Shown here: positions 10,083 to 19,947 of the stretch, piece by piece
Layout: every line of letters starts with the position of its first letter
How positions within the stretch are numbered: position 1 is the first letter of the stretch
Origin: an uncultured Bacteroidales bacterium
GTDB lineage: Bacteria > Bacteroidota > Bacteroidia > Bacteroidales > Bacteroidaceae
Assembly (NCBI GenBank): GCA_937914945.1
Contig: CALGJF010000014.1
Coordinates: forward strand, 1-64,000
Length of the DNA stretch: 64,000 nt
Direction: 5' to 3'
Position numbers and translations under genes: made by a program
The notes under the pieces: model-generated
Database searches by the model: none
The model's input: the letters and a program-made list of their open reading frames with translations, nothing else
What the model was told of the DNA's origin: nothing

Positions 10083-10901
10083 CTATTCCCTTGCCGGTAT
10101 AAGCGGATACATAAGCCCCGACTTTTTTGACAAGCGCGCTTTTGCCGTGCCAAAGTTCAAGGCCAGGTCGAGCAGTATCGGCAGATGATTCTCGTCATCG
10201 GTAACAAAGAAATTAACCACGGTTTTCTCCTTGCCTTTTTCATCAAGTTCCACAAGAGATATCTTCAAACAGTTATATGAAAGGCCGTCATTGGCTTTTA
10301 CCTTCTCCTTTCCACGGTAGATGAGGCGTTGCTCCTCTACCCTGCGACCTGTGGCTATGGGATATGATATACGCTGCCCGGGACGCATTGTCGAGAAGTC
10401 GAAATTGCGGGCATAGGCAAGCATACTCATCATATCAAACACGCCGGCATTGCAGGTATCGACACGATGTACCGGGGCTCTATCGGTGCGCGCATAGTGC
10501 TGCGACACAGCCACCTTACCCGAAGGAAGATGATTGTAGCGCACCTCGTTGAGATAACTGCGACGCCCCTGCTCCGATGACTTGCGATAATAGAGGGGGC
10601 GCACCTCTTTGCCGGGCTGATATATTGTGGTGAGGGTGTCGCGCATCCTGAAAAAGGCGTCGGCCTTCTCATTGGTACTGCTCAACAGCGACATATATTG
10701 AGCTTTCTGACCATTGTATATGGTATCGCGTATAATAAGCCTTGCACCACCGGCCTTAACCCACACAAAATGCCAATTGAAATAGAATACACACTCCAAT
10801 GTTTCGCCCGACTTGTATGCAGGCTTGGTCTTTACCTTCACTGCAAGAACCGGCAGTGCAAGCAACAGCGCAAAGAGGAGCAATAAGATTCTGTTTTTCA
10901 T
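10083..10901 (-). CDS. DUF3108 domain-containing exported protein
   Basis: 272 aa with a clear signal peptide (KNRILLLLFALLLALPVLA). The mature part begins KPAYKSGETLECVFYFNWHF and continues with beta-rich sequence (KAGGARLIIRDTIYNGQKA), typical of the DUF3108 family of periplasmic or envelope proteins of unknown function. It starts 4 bases after the Ig-like lipoprotein stop and is the last gene of the rsmF-dsbD-GH3-Ig operon. No catalytic motif is visible. Confidence 0.8.
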   Translation of the reverse strand: MKNRILLLLFALLLALPVLAVKVKTKPAYKSGETLECVFYFNWHFVWVKAGGARLIIRDTIYNGQKAQYMSLLSSTNEKADAFFRMRDTLTTIYQPGKEVRPLYYRKSSEQGRRSYLNEVRYNHLPSGKVAVSQHYARTDRAPVHRVDTCNAGVFDMMSMLAYARNFDFSTMRPGQRISYPIATGRRVEEQRLIYRGKEKVKANDGLSYNCLKISLVELDEKGKEKTVVNFFVTDDENHLPILLDLALNFGTAKARLSKKSGLMYPLIPARE

Positions 10902-10905
10902 ATGC

Positions 10906-12837
10906 TTATTTGAATTTTCTGGTCGCGTTGCGATTCATTTTCTTCTTCTCCTTGTCGGGTTTCTGCTTGGTTACCTCCAATGGTTTCTGGGTATTTAGCG
11001 GGGCCTTTATATCCCAATCGTCCTGCTCGTACTCAAATAGAGCACGCAGGTCGAGCATGCGGGGATAGTAATACACCTCCTCGGGTTGTAAATTATCCTC
11101 ATAGGAGCCGGTATCCCACTTATTGTTGCCGTTCTTGTCCATAAAAAGGCGCAACGAGTATTTACCGGGATTGATAAAATAGAAGGCGCATTTGTTATTC
11201 TCGGTTCGCGCCCTGCTTGCTACCTTTTCGCCCGATACAAGCTCAACCACGGCATCATTGCCGGTATGGGGTATTGTAAGATATAGCACAGCATAGTCGT
11301 CAAGTGTGCGATATGTCATCTTCTGCTCGAACATCTTGGAAACGCCGCCATAAAGTCCTTTGAAAGCTGCCGAATCGATTGTGAGCATATATGTCTTGCC
11401 CGGACGCCACTCGGCATATAGATTGTATGTACGTATGTTCTTATCGCTCTGTTCAAAGACAAAAGGAATGGGTGTCAATGTGGAATCGACTACCGATGAC
11501 AGGTGTATCATGGATGCATCGTAGCTTGCAAGGGGTTCAATGAACGAGAATTCCACCTCGCGGTTGAAATCCATTTGCGATTTTGCATTAGATAATACTA
11601 TAAGTTCCTTGGTGGGAGGCACATAAGCAGGAGGGTTATTCTCGTCGTAATCGGGAAGTTTGCTCACCATTTTAAGGAATCGCTTTTCCTCCTTGGCAAA
11701 CTTCTCGGCCTCGGCCTTTATCACAGCCTCGCGACTTCTTTTTGAGGATATATACAAAGTATCGGTACGCGATACCGGCTGTTCCAGCGAGTCGAGTACG
11801 TTGTATGTTACTGCAAGTTCCAGCGTGTCTTTATAATACACGGTTGTATCCTTGAACCAATAGCGCAGGGTATCCATTGTGGCATTTGCCTCCAACACAT
11901 AGGCATCGGTGTCGTCAAAATTTAGCCCTTTCACCTTGGGAAGTTCACTGTTGGGTGCAGCAAAGAACATGGTAAAATTGCTATGCTCGTCGCGCGGATA
12001 TTTCATAAGGTATTGTGTGTAGAAGGGCTCCTTAAAAGCACGTAGCACAATATCGTCGGGAAGATTGCGGGTATATTCCACTGCGCGCACGGTATCTACC
12101 GTTATGCTATCGCGCCAGATAGTGTCGTTGCGCATTGCGCGTATAGCCGAGGGTGACACCACGGTTTCCAAGAATGCCAATGTCTCACTCTTCTGGTCAT
12201 ACAGATAGTTCCCGTTGGCATCGGCAAGGGCATAAAGGCGATACTTGCCCGGTGCCAGACCCTTAATTGAAAAACGGCCACGGCTGTCGGTGCGCGCAAC
12301 ACGCTCAAAGGGCAGTTTGGTGAATGCTGTATCGCTCATCGAGGAGTGAAGCCCCACCATTATACCTTTTACGGGCTCTAAATCCTCGGCATTGAGTACG
12401 GTGCCGGATACTGCAAGAGTATCGACTGATGCTCCTGTTGAGAATACATAGGCAAAGTTCTCCAAAGGATTGCCTTCGTTATTATCTACCACAGCATCGT
12501 TGAAATCTATGGAATAGGTAGTATTTGGAATTAAGCTATCATACAGCTGCACGGTAATCCTTTTACCGCTGTATTTGATTTGCGGTTGCTCAAACTGCGG
12601 AGGAGATATAACCACCTTTTCAAAAGCATTCTCGAGTTTTATGTTTTCATCGAACTCCAAAACCACCTTTCCATCGGTTACGCCTGTTGCGTTGGGCGCG
12701 GGAATACCGCCCACAAAGACAGGCGGGTCCTCGTCGAACGGACCGCCATCGGGTGTTCCAATGCTTGCACAAGCTGCAAGCATGACCACCACAAGTAGCG
12801 ATAAAAGTATCTCTTTAAGCGACATATATCTATTCAT
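10906..12837 (-). CDS. Ig-like (Big_5 type) domain lipoprotein
   Basis: 643 aa. A lipobox ends at Cys23 (VMLAAC), and the next segment GTPDGGPFDEDPPVF is characteristic of a Bacteroidetes lipoprotein family that carries a bacterial Ig-like domain at about residues 40-135 (GKVVLEFDENIKLENAFEKV, then STGASVD). A second region (about 140-215) resembles a carboxypeptidase-regulatory-like beta sandwich (GLAPGKYRLYALADANGNY), and a similar one lies near the C terminus (NPGKYSLRLFMDKNGNNKWD). The basic tail ends NRNATRKFK. The start overlaps the GH3 gene's stop by 8 bases, so translation is probably coupled. It is likely a surface or periplasmic structural protein; the partner is unknown. Confidence 0.8.
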   Translation of the reverse strand: MNRYMSLKEILLSLLVVVMLAACASIGTPDGGPFDEDPPVFVGGIPAPNATGVTDGKVVLEFDENIKLENAFEKVVISPPQFEQPQIKYSGKRITVQLYDSLIPNTTYSIDFNDAVVDNNEGNPLENFAYVFSTGASVDTLAVSGTVLNAEDLEPVKGIMVGLHSSMSDTAFTKLPFERVARTDSRGRFSIKGLAPGKYRLYALADANGNYLYDQKSETLAFLETVVSPSAIRAMRNDTIWRDSITVDTVRAVEYTRNLPDDIVLRAFKEPFYTQYLMKYPRDEHSNFTMFFAAPNSELPKVKGLNFDDTDAYVLEANATMDTLRYWFKDTTVYYKDTLELAVTYNVLDSLEQPVSRTDTLYISSKRSREAVIKAEAEKFAKEEKRFLKMVSKLPDYDENNPPAYVPPTKELIVLSNAKSQMDFNREVEFSFIEPLASYDASMIHLSSVVDSTLTPIPFVFEQSDKNIRTYNLYAEWRPGKTYMLTIDSAAFKGLYGGVSKMFEQKMTYRTLDDYAVLYLTIPHTGNDAVVELVSGEKVASRARTENNKCAFYFINPGKYSLRLFMDKNGNNKWDTGSYEDNLQPEEVYYYPRMLDLRALFEYEQDDWDIKAPLNTQKPLEVTKQKPDKEKKKMNRNATRKFK

Positions 12838-14338
12838 TAAACGACATCATTTCCTCTATATATTGACGGCTGTTGCTCAAACGGGGCACCTTGTGCTGAC
12901 CACCCAATTTACCCTTGCTCTTGAGCCAATCGTTAAAGAGGTTTTTGCGCGCTACCACTATTTCAAGTGGTTGCAGGGTTATATTCTTATAACGCTTGGC
13001 CTCGTAGTCGGAGTTTATCTGCTGTAATGTAGTGTCGAGAATCTCGGCAAAACGCTCCAACGAATCGGGCTCCTTGGAGAACTCAATGAGCCACTGATGG
13101 CGGCACTGTGCATTGGCATCCATGAACACGGGAGCCGCTGTATATTCCGATACTTGCGCACCGGTCTCTTCGCAGGCCTTTTTCAAGCCCTTCTCGGCAT
13201 TATCAACAATAAGTTCCTCGCCGAAAGCATTGATAAAGTGCTTGGTGCGCCCTGATATAACAATTTTGTATGGGTCTTTGCTCATAAAGCGCACGGTATC
13301 GCCTATCATATAACGCCACAGGCCACATGAGGTGCTTATAAGCATTGCATAGTTCTTGCCTACCTCGACCTCCCACAAGGGAAGCACGCGTGGATTGGGC
13401 GAGTCGATATCCTCGAACGGTATGAACTCATAGAACACATCGTAATCTATCATAAGCATCATTGCCGAGTCGGCAGGGTCGTTCTGAATTCCGAAGAAGC
13501 CCTCACTGGCATTATATGTCTCCATATATTTCATATCGGGCTTACGGATTAGTTGCAGATACTGCTCACGATAAGGAGTGAAGGCCACACCGCCATGGAA
13601 GAATACTTCAAGATTGGGCCACACCTCCTCCACGCTGTTCTTGCCTGTGATTTCGAGCATGTGTTTGAGCACTGCCATCATCCATGAGGGCACACCCGAG
13701 AGGTTTGTTACATTCTTGGTACATGTGGCACGGGCAATTTTCTCCATCTTCTCCTCAAAATCACTTAGCAGGGCTATGGATTTATCGGGTACACGCACCA
13801 TATTAACCAGCGGGTTGCAGTTTTCTATTAGAATGGCACTGAGGTCGCCCACAAGGCTGCCGGGAAGATTGTAGTTGGGAGCATGGCTGCCACCCAATAT
13901 AAGACCGCGGCCCTTGAACATACGGCTCTGGGGGTTGTTGGCAAGATAGAGCGCAACAACGTCCATACCGCCCTTGTAGTGGGCATTCTGCAAACCCGCC
14001 GGGGTTACAGGAATAAATTTGCTCTTGTCGTTGGTGGTTCCCGATGATTTGGCATACCACTTGCAACGGCCCTTCCACAGCACATCCTTCTCGCCGTGGC
14101 GCATACGGTCGATAAAGCCTTTAAGCGTTTCGTAGTTCTGCACATCCACGGCTGCTGCAAATTTCTCGTAGCTTGTGCATCCTGCGTAGTTGTGCTTTAC
14201 ACCCCACTCTGTGTTTGCTGCCACAGACACCAATCTTTTAAGTACGTCGCGCTGAATCTTCTCTGCCTCAGTGGCATACTTTTCTATTTTCTTTACTCTG
14301 TGATTTAACAGAGACCTTAAAAGTGATGTTTCGTTCAT
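12830..14338 (-). CDS. GH3 family acyl-acid-amido synthetase-like protein
   Basis: 502 aa, close to the usual length of bacterial GH3 proteins. The adenylating-enzyme motifs are present in order: an ATP-binding KSSGTTNDKSKFIPVT, the acyl-contacting YNASEGFFGIQ, and WRYMIGDTVRF with SGRTKHFINAFGEEL at the start of the C-terminal domain. Plant GH3 enzymes join amino acids to jasmonate or auxin through an acyl-AMP. The bacterial substrates are unknown, and this one has no signal peptide. It overlaps the downstream Ig-like lipoprotein gene by 8 bases and lies 47 bases after dsbD. Confidence 0.85.
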   Translation of the reverse strand: MNETSLLRSLLNHRVKKIEKYATEAEKIQRDVLKRLVSVAANTEWGVKHNYAGCTSYEKFAAAVDVQNYETLKGFIDRMRHGEKDVLWKGRCKWYAKSSGTTNDKSKFIPVTPAGLQNAHYKGGMDVVALYLANNPQSRMFKGRGLILGGSHAPNYNLPGSLVGDLSAILIENCNPLVNMVRVPDKSIALLSDFEEKMEKIARATCTKNVTNLSGVPSWMMAVLKHMLEITGKNSVEEVWPNLEVFFHGGVAFTPYREQYLQLIRKPDMKYMETYNASEGFFGIQNDPADSAMMLMIDYDVFYEFIPFEDIDSPNPRVLPLWEVEVGKNYAMLISTSCGLWRYMIGDTVRFMSKDPYKIVISGRTKHFINAFGEELIVDNAEKGLKKACEETGAQVSEYTAAPVFMDANAQCRHQWLIEFSKEPDSLERFAEILDTTLQQINSDYEAKRYKNITLQPLEIVVARKNLFNDWLKSKGKLGGQHKVPRLSNSRQYIEEMMSFNE

Positions 14339-14385
14339 AGTTATGTAGCTGCATAATGCTGCAACAAGGCAAATTTATGGTTTAT

Positions 14386-16440
14386 TTACTTTTTGTAGTT
14401 ATCAATTCCCTGATTCAAGAACTTGATGTATGAATCTACATCGAGGTCGAATGAATATGAACCTGCAAGAGGATTACCATCGTTATCCACAGGCACATAG
14501 AAGGGTTGTGCATTGGCGCCGAATTTATAACGCTGCAAGTAGCTCCATTTGTCGCCCACTGTGCGCAGTTTGCGTTTAACACCCTGCTCTTCAACCTCTA
14601 TGGGGGTGGGAAGAGGAGTTTTATCATCGACAAAAAGAGATATTAGTACATAATCGTCGCGCAAGATGTCGGCCACACGATCGTCGGTCCATACAGAGGA
14701 TTCCATGTTACGGCAGTTCACACAGCCATAGCCGGTGAAATCGAGCAATGCAGGCTTGCCCAAACGGCGTGCCATGGCCATACCCTCCTCGTAATCGGCA
14801 CTTGCTGGGTGTACTTCGTTATCGTACATATTGAAGTCTTGTGTCCACATAGGGGGAGCAAATGCACTGATAGCCTTGCAGGGAGCACCCCACAAGCCGG
14901 GAATCATATACACAGCAAATGCCAATGAGATAAGTGCAACGAAGAATTTAGGCACAGAGGTCTGTTTCTCATCGGCATCATCGTGGGGGAAACGAATAAT
15001 ATTCAACAGATAGAGGCCGAGGAGTGCAAACAGCACAATCCAAATAGCAAGGAATGTTTCACGATCGAGCAAACGCCAGCCGTAAGCTAGGTCGGCCACC
15101 GAGAAAAATTTGAGAGCAAATGCTATCTCCACAAAACCAAGAACCACCTTGATAGTATTCATCCAACCACCCGAGCGAGGAGCTTGTTTTAGCAGTGTGG
15201 GGAAGAGGGCAAACAGCGTAAAGGGCAATGCCAACGCTAATGCAAAGCCAAGCATACCCACGGCAGGGCCAAATAGCGAGCCCGTTGTCGATACCTCTAC
15301 AAGCAAAAAGCCGATGATGGGACCTGTGCAAGAGAACGACACGAGTGTAAGAGTAAATGCCATGAGGAAGATACTCAACAAGCCTGTGGTATTGCCTGCC
15401 TTTTCATCTACCTTGTTTGTCCATGAAGAGGGCAATGTAAGCTCGAAACCGCCAAGGAACGATGCTCCAAAGAGTAACAACAGCGCACAGAAGAATATGT
15501 TGAACACCGCATTGGTAGAAAGGGCGTTAAGTGCGCTCGCGCCAAAGAATATTGTAACAGCCAAGCCCAATATAAGATAGATTACGATAATTGAAACTCC
15601 ATAGAACACAGCCTCACTTATTGCCTTTTTACGGCTCTTTGAGCGTTTGAGAAAGAAGCTAACAGTCATGGGGATAATGGGCCATACGCAAGGAGTGAGC
15701 AGAGCAAGGAAACCGCCACCGAAGCCAAGCAGGAATGTAATCCACAAAGAGCGTGTAGCTGTGCTGCCACTGTTCTGGAATGCCTCCAGCTTATCAATCA
15801 CAGGTGTCCACAACTGCGAGAAACCATTATCTGCAACCACTGTGGCGGGCACAAGCTCGGCAGCCTCTACAACCTCGGCTGGAGTTTCGGGGGCACTGTT
15901 TGCCACAGGCAGGGGTTCTATTTTAGCCGCGGGCACCGATGCGGGTGTCTCCTTTACAACGGGAGCAGGCTTGGCGGCCGGAGCGGAAACAGCGGCAGTG
16001 CCTGTTATATTGAATTCAAAAGCTGTGGGAGGTGTGCAGTTTTCGTCGTTGCATGCGCCATACTCCAAATAGCCTTGCAAGGTATATGCACCACCGGTGA
16101 ATTTAACCTTCTGTGTAAAGGAAGCCTCGCCCTCGAAATAGGATACCTGCATACCGAATACAGGGTCCATAATATCGATTGCACCCTCGGAAGGAGTGAG
16201 AACGCCAACAAGTTCGGCACCCTCTATTTTTTCAAAGGTGATAGTTGCTGCTGTGGGGCCACCCTCTCCGATATTGGTAGAGTACATATGCCACCCATCC
16301 TCAATTGTAGCGTTAAACACTATTTTACCATCGGCACCATCTGTTTCAAATTTCTGCTCGATGGTAACGGGATTGAACATCTGCGCAAAAGCAACCTGCG
16401 CAAGCACTCCCAAAAAGAGTGATAATAATAATTTTCTCAT
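14386..16440 (-). CDS. dsbD: Thiol:disulfide interchange protein DsbD
   Basis: 684 aa. It has a signal peptide (about 1-19) and an N-terminal DsbD-alpha domain with the redox Cys pair in YGACNDENCTPP. An Ala/Pro/Glu-rich linker (about 150-205) follows. Next is a CcdA-like membrane core with paired cysteines in LLTPCVWPIIPM and SFSCTGPIIGF. The C-terminal thioredoxin domain carries CVNC in GYGCVNCRNMESSVW. DsbD passes electrons from cytoplasmic thioredoxin to periplasmic proteins. The gene follows rsmF by 18 bases and precedes GH3 by 47, consistent with one transcript. Confidence 0.93.
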   Translation of the reverse strand: MRKLLLSLFLGVLAQVAFAQMFNPVTIEQKFETDGADGKIVFNATIEDGWHMYSTNIGEGGPTAATITFEKIEGAELVGVLTPSEGAIDIMDPVFGMQVSYFEGEASFTQKVKFTGGAYTLQGYLEYGACNDENCTPPTAFEFNITGTAAVSAPAAKPAPVVKETPASVPAAKIEPLPVANSAPETPAEVVEAAELVPATVVADNGFSQLWTPVIDKLEAFQNSGSTATRSLWITFLLGFGGGFLALLTPCVWPIIPMTVSFFLKRSKSRKKAISEAVFYGVSIIVIYLILGLAVTIFFGASALNALSTNAVFNIFFCALLLLFGASFLGGFELTLPSSWTNKVDEKAGNTTGLLSIFLMAFTLTLVSFSCTGPIIGFLLVEVSTTGSLFGPAVGMLGFALALALPFTLFALFPTLLKQAPRSGGWMNTIKVVLGFVEIAFALKFFSVADLAYGWRLLDRETFLAIWIVLFALLGLYLLNIIRFPHDDADEKQTSVPKFFVALISLAFAVYMIPGLWGAPCKAISAFAPPMWTQDFNMYDNEVHPASADYEEGMAMARRLGKPALLDFTGYGCVNCRNMESSVWTDDRVADILRDDYVLISLFVDDKTPLPTPIEVEEQGVKRKLRTVGDKWSYLQRYKFGANAQPFYVPVDNDGNPLAGSYSFDLDVDSYIKFLNQGIDNYKK

Positions 16441-16458
16441 AGCTATTTTATTGATTTA

Positions 16459-17814
16459 TTATAATTCCATTGGATTTTTTCTTATTCTCCACTCCGCGGG
16501 ATAGAGGTTATTGGCCCTGTTACCCACATTTTTCACAAAACCGATGGGCGCACCGCCATACATCAACAGCAGATGCCCAATGGGTGCATCGGGAAAGGCA
16601 AGCGCCTCGCGATGCAAATAGGCCAAAGCCTGTTCACGAGCAACCTCGATACATTGAAAAGCATTGCACTGCAACGCCTCGCTCATTGCCAATTGGTGCA
16701 ATGGCAGCAGTTTGTTATTCTTCACAGTTGCAAGAGGCACACCTGCGTGCAACACGCGCAGTTTCTGTTGCAATGCCATTATAACGGCCGAATGTTCCCG
16801 CGGCAAAGCCGTAATGGTTTCGCCCTGCATCATAATATCGAAATCGGCAGGGTTCTTCAACCATTTGGCAGCCTCTGTTCTCATTTTCGCCGCCGCAGGC
16901 TGCATTTTTGCCGGGCGGGGCAGTGCAACAGGCGCATCGCCCTCCTTACGCAACACTGCGAGGAAAAGGCCCTCGCCACGAGTAAAGCCGGGGATAAAAC
17001 GATATACAGGCAATGCGGCATCGGCAAGCGATCCTGTTATACCCCATGAAACATCGACCTGCACGGCAAGGGGCTCTGCCCCAAGCTCATTTACTATCCA
17101 CTGCACACACTCCTCATCTTCGCTTGCATTGAACGTACATGTACTATACACAAGCAAGCCGCCGGGACGCAAACAGCCCCAGATATCGGTAAGTATCTCT
17201 TTTTGACGGGAGGCACACTGCCTCACAACCGATTCGCTCCACTGCTCCACTGCAAAAGAATCTTTGCGGAACATACCCTCACCCGAGCAAGGGGCATCCA
17301 CCACAATCAAATCGAAAAAGTTCTTGAAGGGGGCAAAATCGGCCGGCTCGTTCTTGGTTACAACCGCATTGGCAGAGCCCCACTTTATCACATTTTCGGC
17401 AAGTACCTGCGCACGCAACGGCATGGGCTCGTTGGAGACAAGCAGGCTGCCAACGGGCAGGCGTTGCAACAGGTGGGTGGTTTTGCCTCCGGGAGCAGCA
17501 CAGAGGTCGAGAGCGCGCACCGGCTCGTTTACATACTGCTCAATTACCTGCGCAAGGAACATCGACGATGCCTCCTGCACATAGTAACAGCCGGCATGAA
17601 AAAGCGGGTCGGCAGTAAAGACCGGGCGTGTAGACAGATAATACCCTTCGGGTGCCCATGAGACAGGTTCACCGCTAATATTGGCAAACGGTTTGCGATT
17701 ATTAAGACGCACACTGACAACCGGCTCCTCATCGAGAGCCGATGCAAAACGTCTGTAACGCTCCTCGCCAAAAAGAGCGCGTGTGCGTGCCTCAAAATCC
17801 TCGTTCAAAATCAT
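16459..17814 (-). CDS. rsmF: 16S rRNA cytosine-C5 methyltransferase (RsmF/NSUN type)
   Basis: 451 aa from the ATG at 17814; the longer frame to 17838 would add eight residues with no family similarity. The SAM-binding motif is DLCAAPGGKTTHL. The two catalytic cysteines lie in VVDAPCSGEGMFRK and VYSTCTFNASEDEE. A C-terminal region rich in hydrophobic and basic residues matches the RNA-binding PUA-like part of RsmF/YebU. It methylates 16S rRNA at a single cytosine. It is the promoter-proximal gene of the operon that continues into dsbD. Confidence 0.9.
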   Translation of the reverse strand: MILNEDFEARTRALFGEERYRRFASALDEEPVVSVRLNNRKPFANISGEPVSWAPEGYYLSTRPVFTADPLFHAGCYYVQEASSMFLAQVIEQYVNEPVRALDLCAAPGGKTTHLLQRLPVGSLLVSNEPMPLRAQVLAENVIKWGSANAVVTKNEPADFAPFKNFFDLIVVDAPCSGEGMFRKDSFAVEQWSESVVRQCASRQKEILTDIWGCLRPGGLLVYSTCTFNASEDEECVQWIVNELGAEPLAVQVDVSWGITGSLADAALPVYRFIPGFTRGEGLFLAVLRKEGDAPVALPRPAKMQPAAAKMRTEAAKWLKNPADFDIMMQGETITALPREHSAVIMALQQKLRVLHAGVPLATVKNNKLLPLHQLAMSEALQCNAFQCIEVAREQALAYLHREALAFPDAPIGHLLLMYGGAPIGFVKNVGNRANNLYPAEWRIRKNPMEL

Positions 17815-17928
17815 TGCGCAATATATTGCCACTCGCATTTAGCCCCAAACCGCAGCATGAGGATGAAATATGCAAAATCGTTTTGACATTTCACAGCGGG
17901 TGCAAGGTATATCATCGGTTTTCGCAAG

Positions 17929-17936
17929 CAAAGATA
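17929..17936 (-). promoter_or_regulatory. Candidate rsmF operon promoter
   Basis: The minus strand reads TATCTTTG, an exact TAnnTTTG match, about 115 bases upstream of the chosen rsmF start. The region up to thyA is AT-rich and otherwise empty. Confidence 0.5.
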
Positions 17937-18010
17937 GTAAAAATGAACAAATAATAACTATTATATATATAATTATCGTTATACTAATTTCAATGTATAA
18001 AAATAAATTG

Positions 18011-18018
18011 TATCTTCG
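18011..18018 (+). promoter_or_regulatory. Candidate thyA promoter
   Basis: TATCTTCG differs from TAnnTTTG by one base and ends 23 bases before the thyA ATG. No clear TTTG is seen 19-20 bases upstream, so this is tentative. Confidence 0.35.
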
Positions 18019-18041
18019 CAGAGAAAGAAACACCTGAAAAA

Positions 18042-18836
18042 ATGAAACAATATTTAGACCTACTTGAGAGAATACTTACAGAGGGAACAAAAAAAGAGGA
18101 CCGCACGGGTACCGGTACGATAAGCGTTTTCGGTCATCAAATGCGTTTCAATCTCGAGGAGGGTTTCCCCTGCCTAACCACCAAAAAACTGCACCTGAAA
18201 TCCATAATCCACGAGCTTTTGTGGTTCCTCAACGGTGATACCAACGTAAAATATCTGCAAGACAACGGGGTGAGAATATGGAACGAATGGGCCGATGAAA
18301 AGGGCGATTTGGGACATATCTACGGGTATCAATGGAGGTCGTGGCCCGGATACGACGGCGAGCATATAGACCAAATAACCGAGGTGGTGAACACCCTGAA
18401 AAACAACCCCGACTCGCGCCGCATAATTGTGAATGCATGGAACGTGGCCGATATAAAGAACATGAATCTTCCACCCTGCCACGCAATGTTCCAATTCTAT
18501 GTTGCCGATGGTCGTTTGAGCCTGCAACTATATCAGCGTAGTGCCGATTGTTTTTTGGGAGTACCATTTAACATCGCATCATACTCGCTGCTGCTCCTTA
18601 TGATGGCACAGGTAACAGGGCTCAAACCCGGCGACTTTGTTCACACGCTTGGCGATGCACATCTATACCTGAATCATATAGAGCAGGCAAAACTGCAACT
18701 GACACGCGAGCCGCGCAAACTACCCCGCATGGCAATAAATCCCGATGTAAAGGAGATTTTCGGGTTCAAGTTCGAAGATTTCTCTTTGGAAGATTACGAC
18801 CCGCACCCCCATATAAAGGCCGAGGTATCGGTATAA
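18042..18836 (+). CDS. thyA: Thymidylate synthase
   Basis: 264 aa, the same length as E. coli ThyA. Catalytic Cys146 sits in [12 protein letters not shown]. The phosphate-binding arginine lies in DRTGTGT, DSRRIIV follows, and the dUMP/folate-contacting segments [13 protein letters not shown] and [12 protein letters not shown] are intact. It makes dTMP from dUMP with methylene-tetrahydrofolate, producing dihydrofolate that the next gene's product recycles. The folA gene begins 39 bases downstream. Confidence 0.98.
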   Translation: MKQYLDLLERILTEGTKKEDRTGTGTISVFGHQMRFNLEEGFPCLTTKKLHLKSIIHELLWFLNGDTNVKYLQDNGVRIWNEWADEKGDLGHIYGYQWRSWPGYDGEHIDQITEVVNTLKNNPDSRRIIVNAWNVADIKNMNLPPCHAMFQFYVADGRLSLQLYQRSADCFLGVPFNIASYSLLLLMMAQVTGLKPGDFVHTLGDAHLYLNHIEQAKLQLTREPRKLPRMAINPDVKEIFGFKFEDFSLEDYDPHPHIKAEVSV

Positions 18837-18875
18837 AGAACAGAGCTGATACTAACAACTAAAAGAACGATACAA

Positions 18876-19370
18876 ATGTATAAGGTTGCACTTATTGCAG
18901 CTGTGGCACAGAACAACGCCATAGGCTACAACAACAAACTTATCTATTGGCTGCCCAACGACTTGAAACGATTCAAGGAGCTTACCACAGGGCACACCAT
19001 AATAATGGGCAGCAACACTTTCCGTTCACTCCCCAAGGGAGCATTACCCAATCGTAGGAACATTGTACTGTCGCGCAAAGAGAGCGAGTTCCCCGGAGCC
19101 GAGCACTTCACATCGCTCCATGAGGCATTGGCCAACTGCATCGACGAGGAAATTGTTTACATCATAGGCGGAGAACAACTATACAGGAGCGCATTGCCAA
19201 TAGCGGATATCCTATGCTTAACCGAGGTTAAGGACACACCCGCCGAGGCTGATGCATTCTTCCCCGCATTTGACAAAAAGGATTGGGAAGTTATCGAGCA
19301 GATAGACCACACTGCCGATGAGAAACACAGCCACGATTATCGTTTTATAACATACCTGAAAAGAGGGTAA
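18876..19370 (+). CDS. folA: Dihydrofolate reductase
   Basis: 164 aa. The N-terminal strand ALIAAVAQNNAIGYNNKLIYWLPNDL shows the expected active-site IGYNN and the acidic Asp of LPNDLKRFKELT. The NADPH-binding IIMGSNTFRSLPK and IIGGEQLYRSALP motifs are in place. It reduces dihydrofolate to tetrahydrofolate, closing the cycle opened by ThyA, with which it forms a two-gene operon. Confidence 0.97.
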   Translation: MYKVALIAAVAQNNAIGYNNKLIYWLPNDLKRFKELTTGHTIIMGSNTFRSLPKGALPNRRNIVLSRKESEFPGAEHFTSLHEALANCIDEEIVYIIGGEQLYRSALPIADILCLTEVKDTPAEADAFFPAFDKKDWEVIEQIDHTADEKHSHDYRFITYLKRG

Positions 19371-19413
19371 TCCCCTCTATAAACAAGCCCGCTTCAATCC
19401 ATATCGCAACAAC

Positions 19414-19448
19414 AAAGAACCTCGGCAGCCAAGCTGCCGAGGTTCTTT
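19414..19448. terminator. Bidirectional terminator, folA / ExbD
   Basis: A perfect 16-bp inverted repeat (19414-19429 and 19433-19448) with a 3-base loop, between convergent stop codons. The outer bases are AAAG/CTTT. Confidence 0.85.
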
Positions 19449-19483
19449 ATGTAAATCTCCCTCATGGGGGAGGATGTCCACTT

Positions 19484-19945
19484 TTAGCGCTGTGTAGAAG
19501 AATATACTATTGAAAGCGCCCATGCTTTACGCAACTCCATCTTAACGTCGGTGAGAATACCCATCTGAGTATTTACGTCGGCCTTGATAGACACCTTCAT
19601 AAAAGGTTTGTCGCGCTCTGCCAAGCCTTCACGCTCGTCTTGAATATACTCGCGAATGTGCGAAACATCAGCAAACTTATCGTTCAACTGGATGCGGCTC
19701 GAAACACCAAGCTTAGCACGATAATCGCGGGTAGGCTTACCTATATATATATTTGATACCAAAGACTTGCGCTCGAGCTTCTCCAACTCGGTACCCTGAG
19801 GAATCTTAAACTCCACCTTCAACTCAACCTCACGCATTGATGTTACAATCATGAAGAAGAAAAGAATAGAGAAGATCAAGTCGGGCAATGACGAGGTGTT
19901 CAACTCAGGCATTTCTGCCTTTTCTTTCTTTCCGAACTTACTCAT
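19484..19945 (-). CDS. ExbD/TolR family biopolymer transport protein
   Basis: 153 aa with one N-terminal transmembrane helix (LPDLIFSILFFFMIVTSM) that contains the conserved membrane Asp required for proton use. The rest is a periplasmic domain of mixed alpha/beta character. ExbD works with ExbB to energise TonB-dependent outer-membrane transport. It starts 2 bases after the other ExbD stop. It is the last gene in the ExbB operon. Confidence 0.9.
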   Translation of the reverse strand: MSKFGKKEKAEMPELNTSSLPDLIFSILFFFMIVTSMREVELKVEFKIPQGTELEKLERKSLVSNIYIGKPTRDYRAKLGVSSRIQLNDKFADVSHIREYIQDEREGLAERDKPFMKVSIKADVNTQMGILTDVKMELRKAWALSIVYSSTQR

Positions 19946-19947
19946 AA

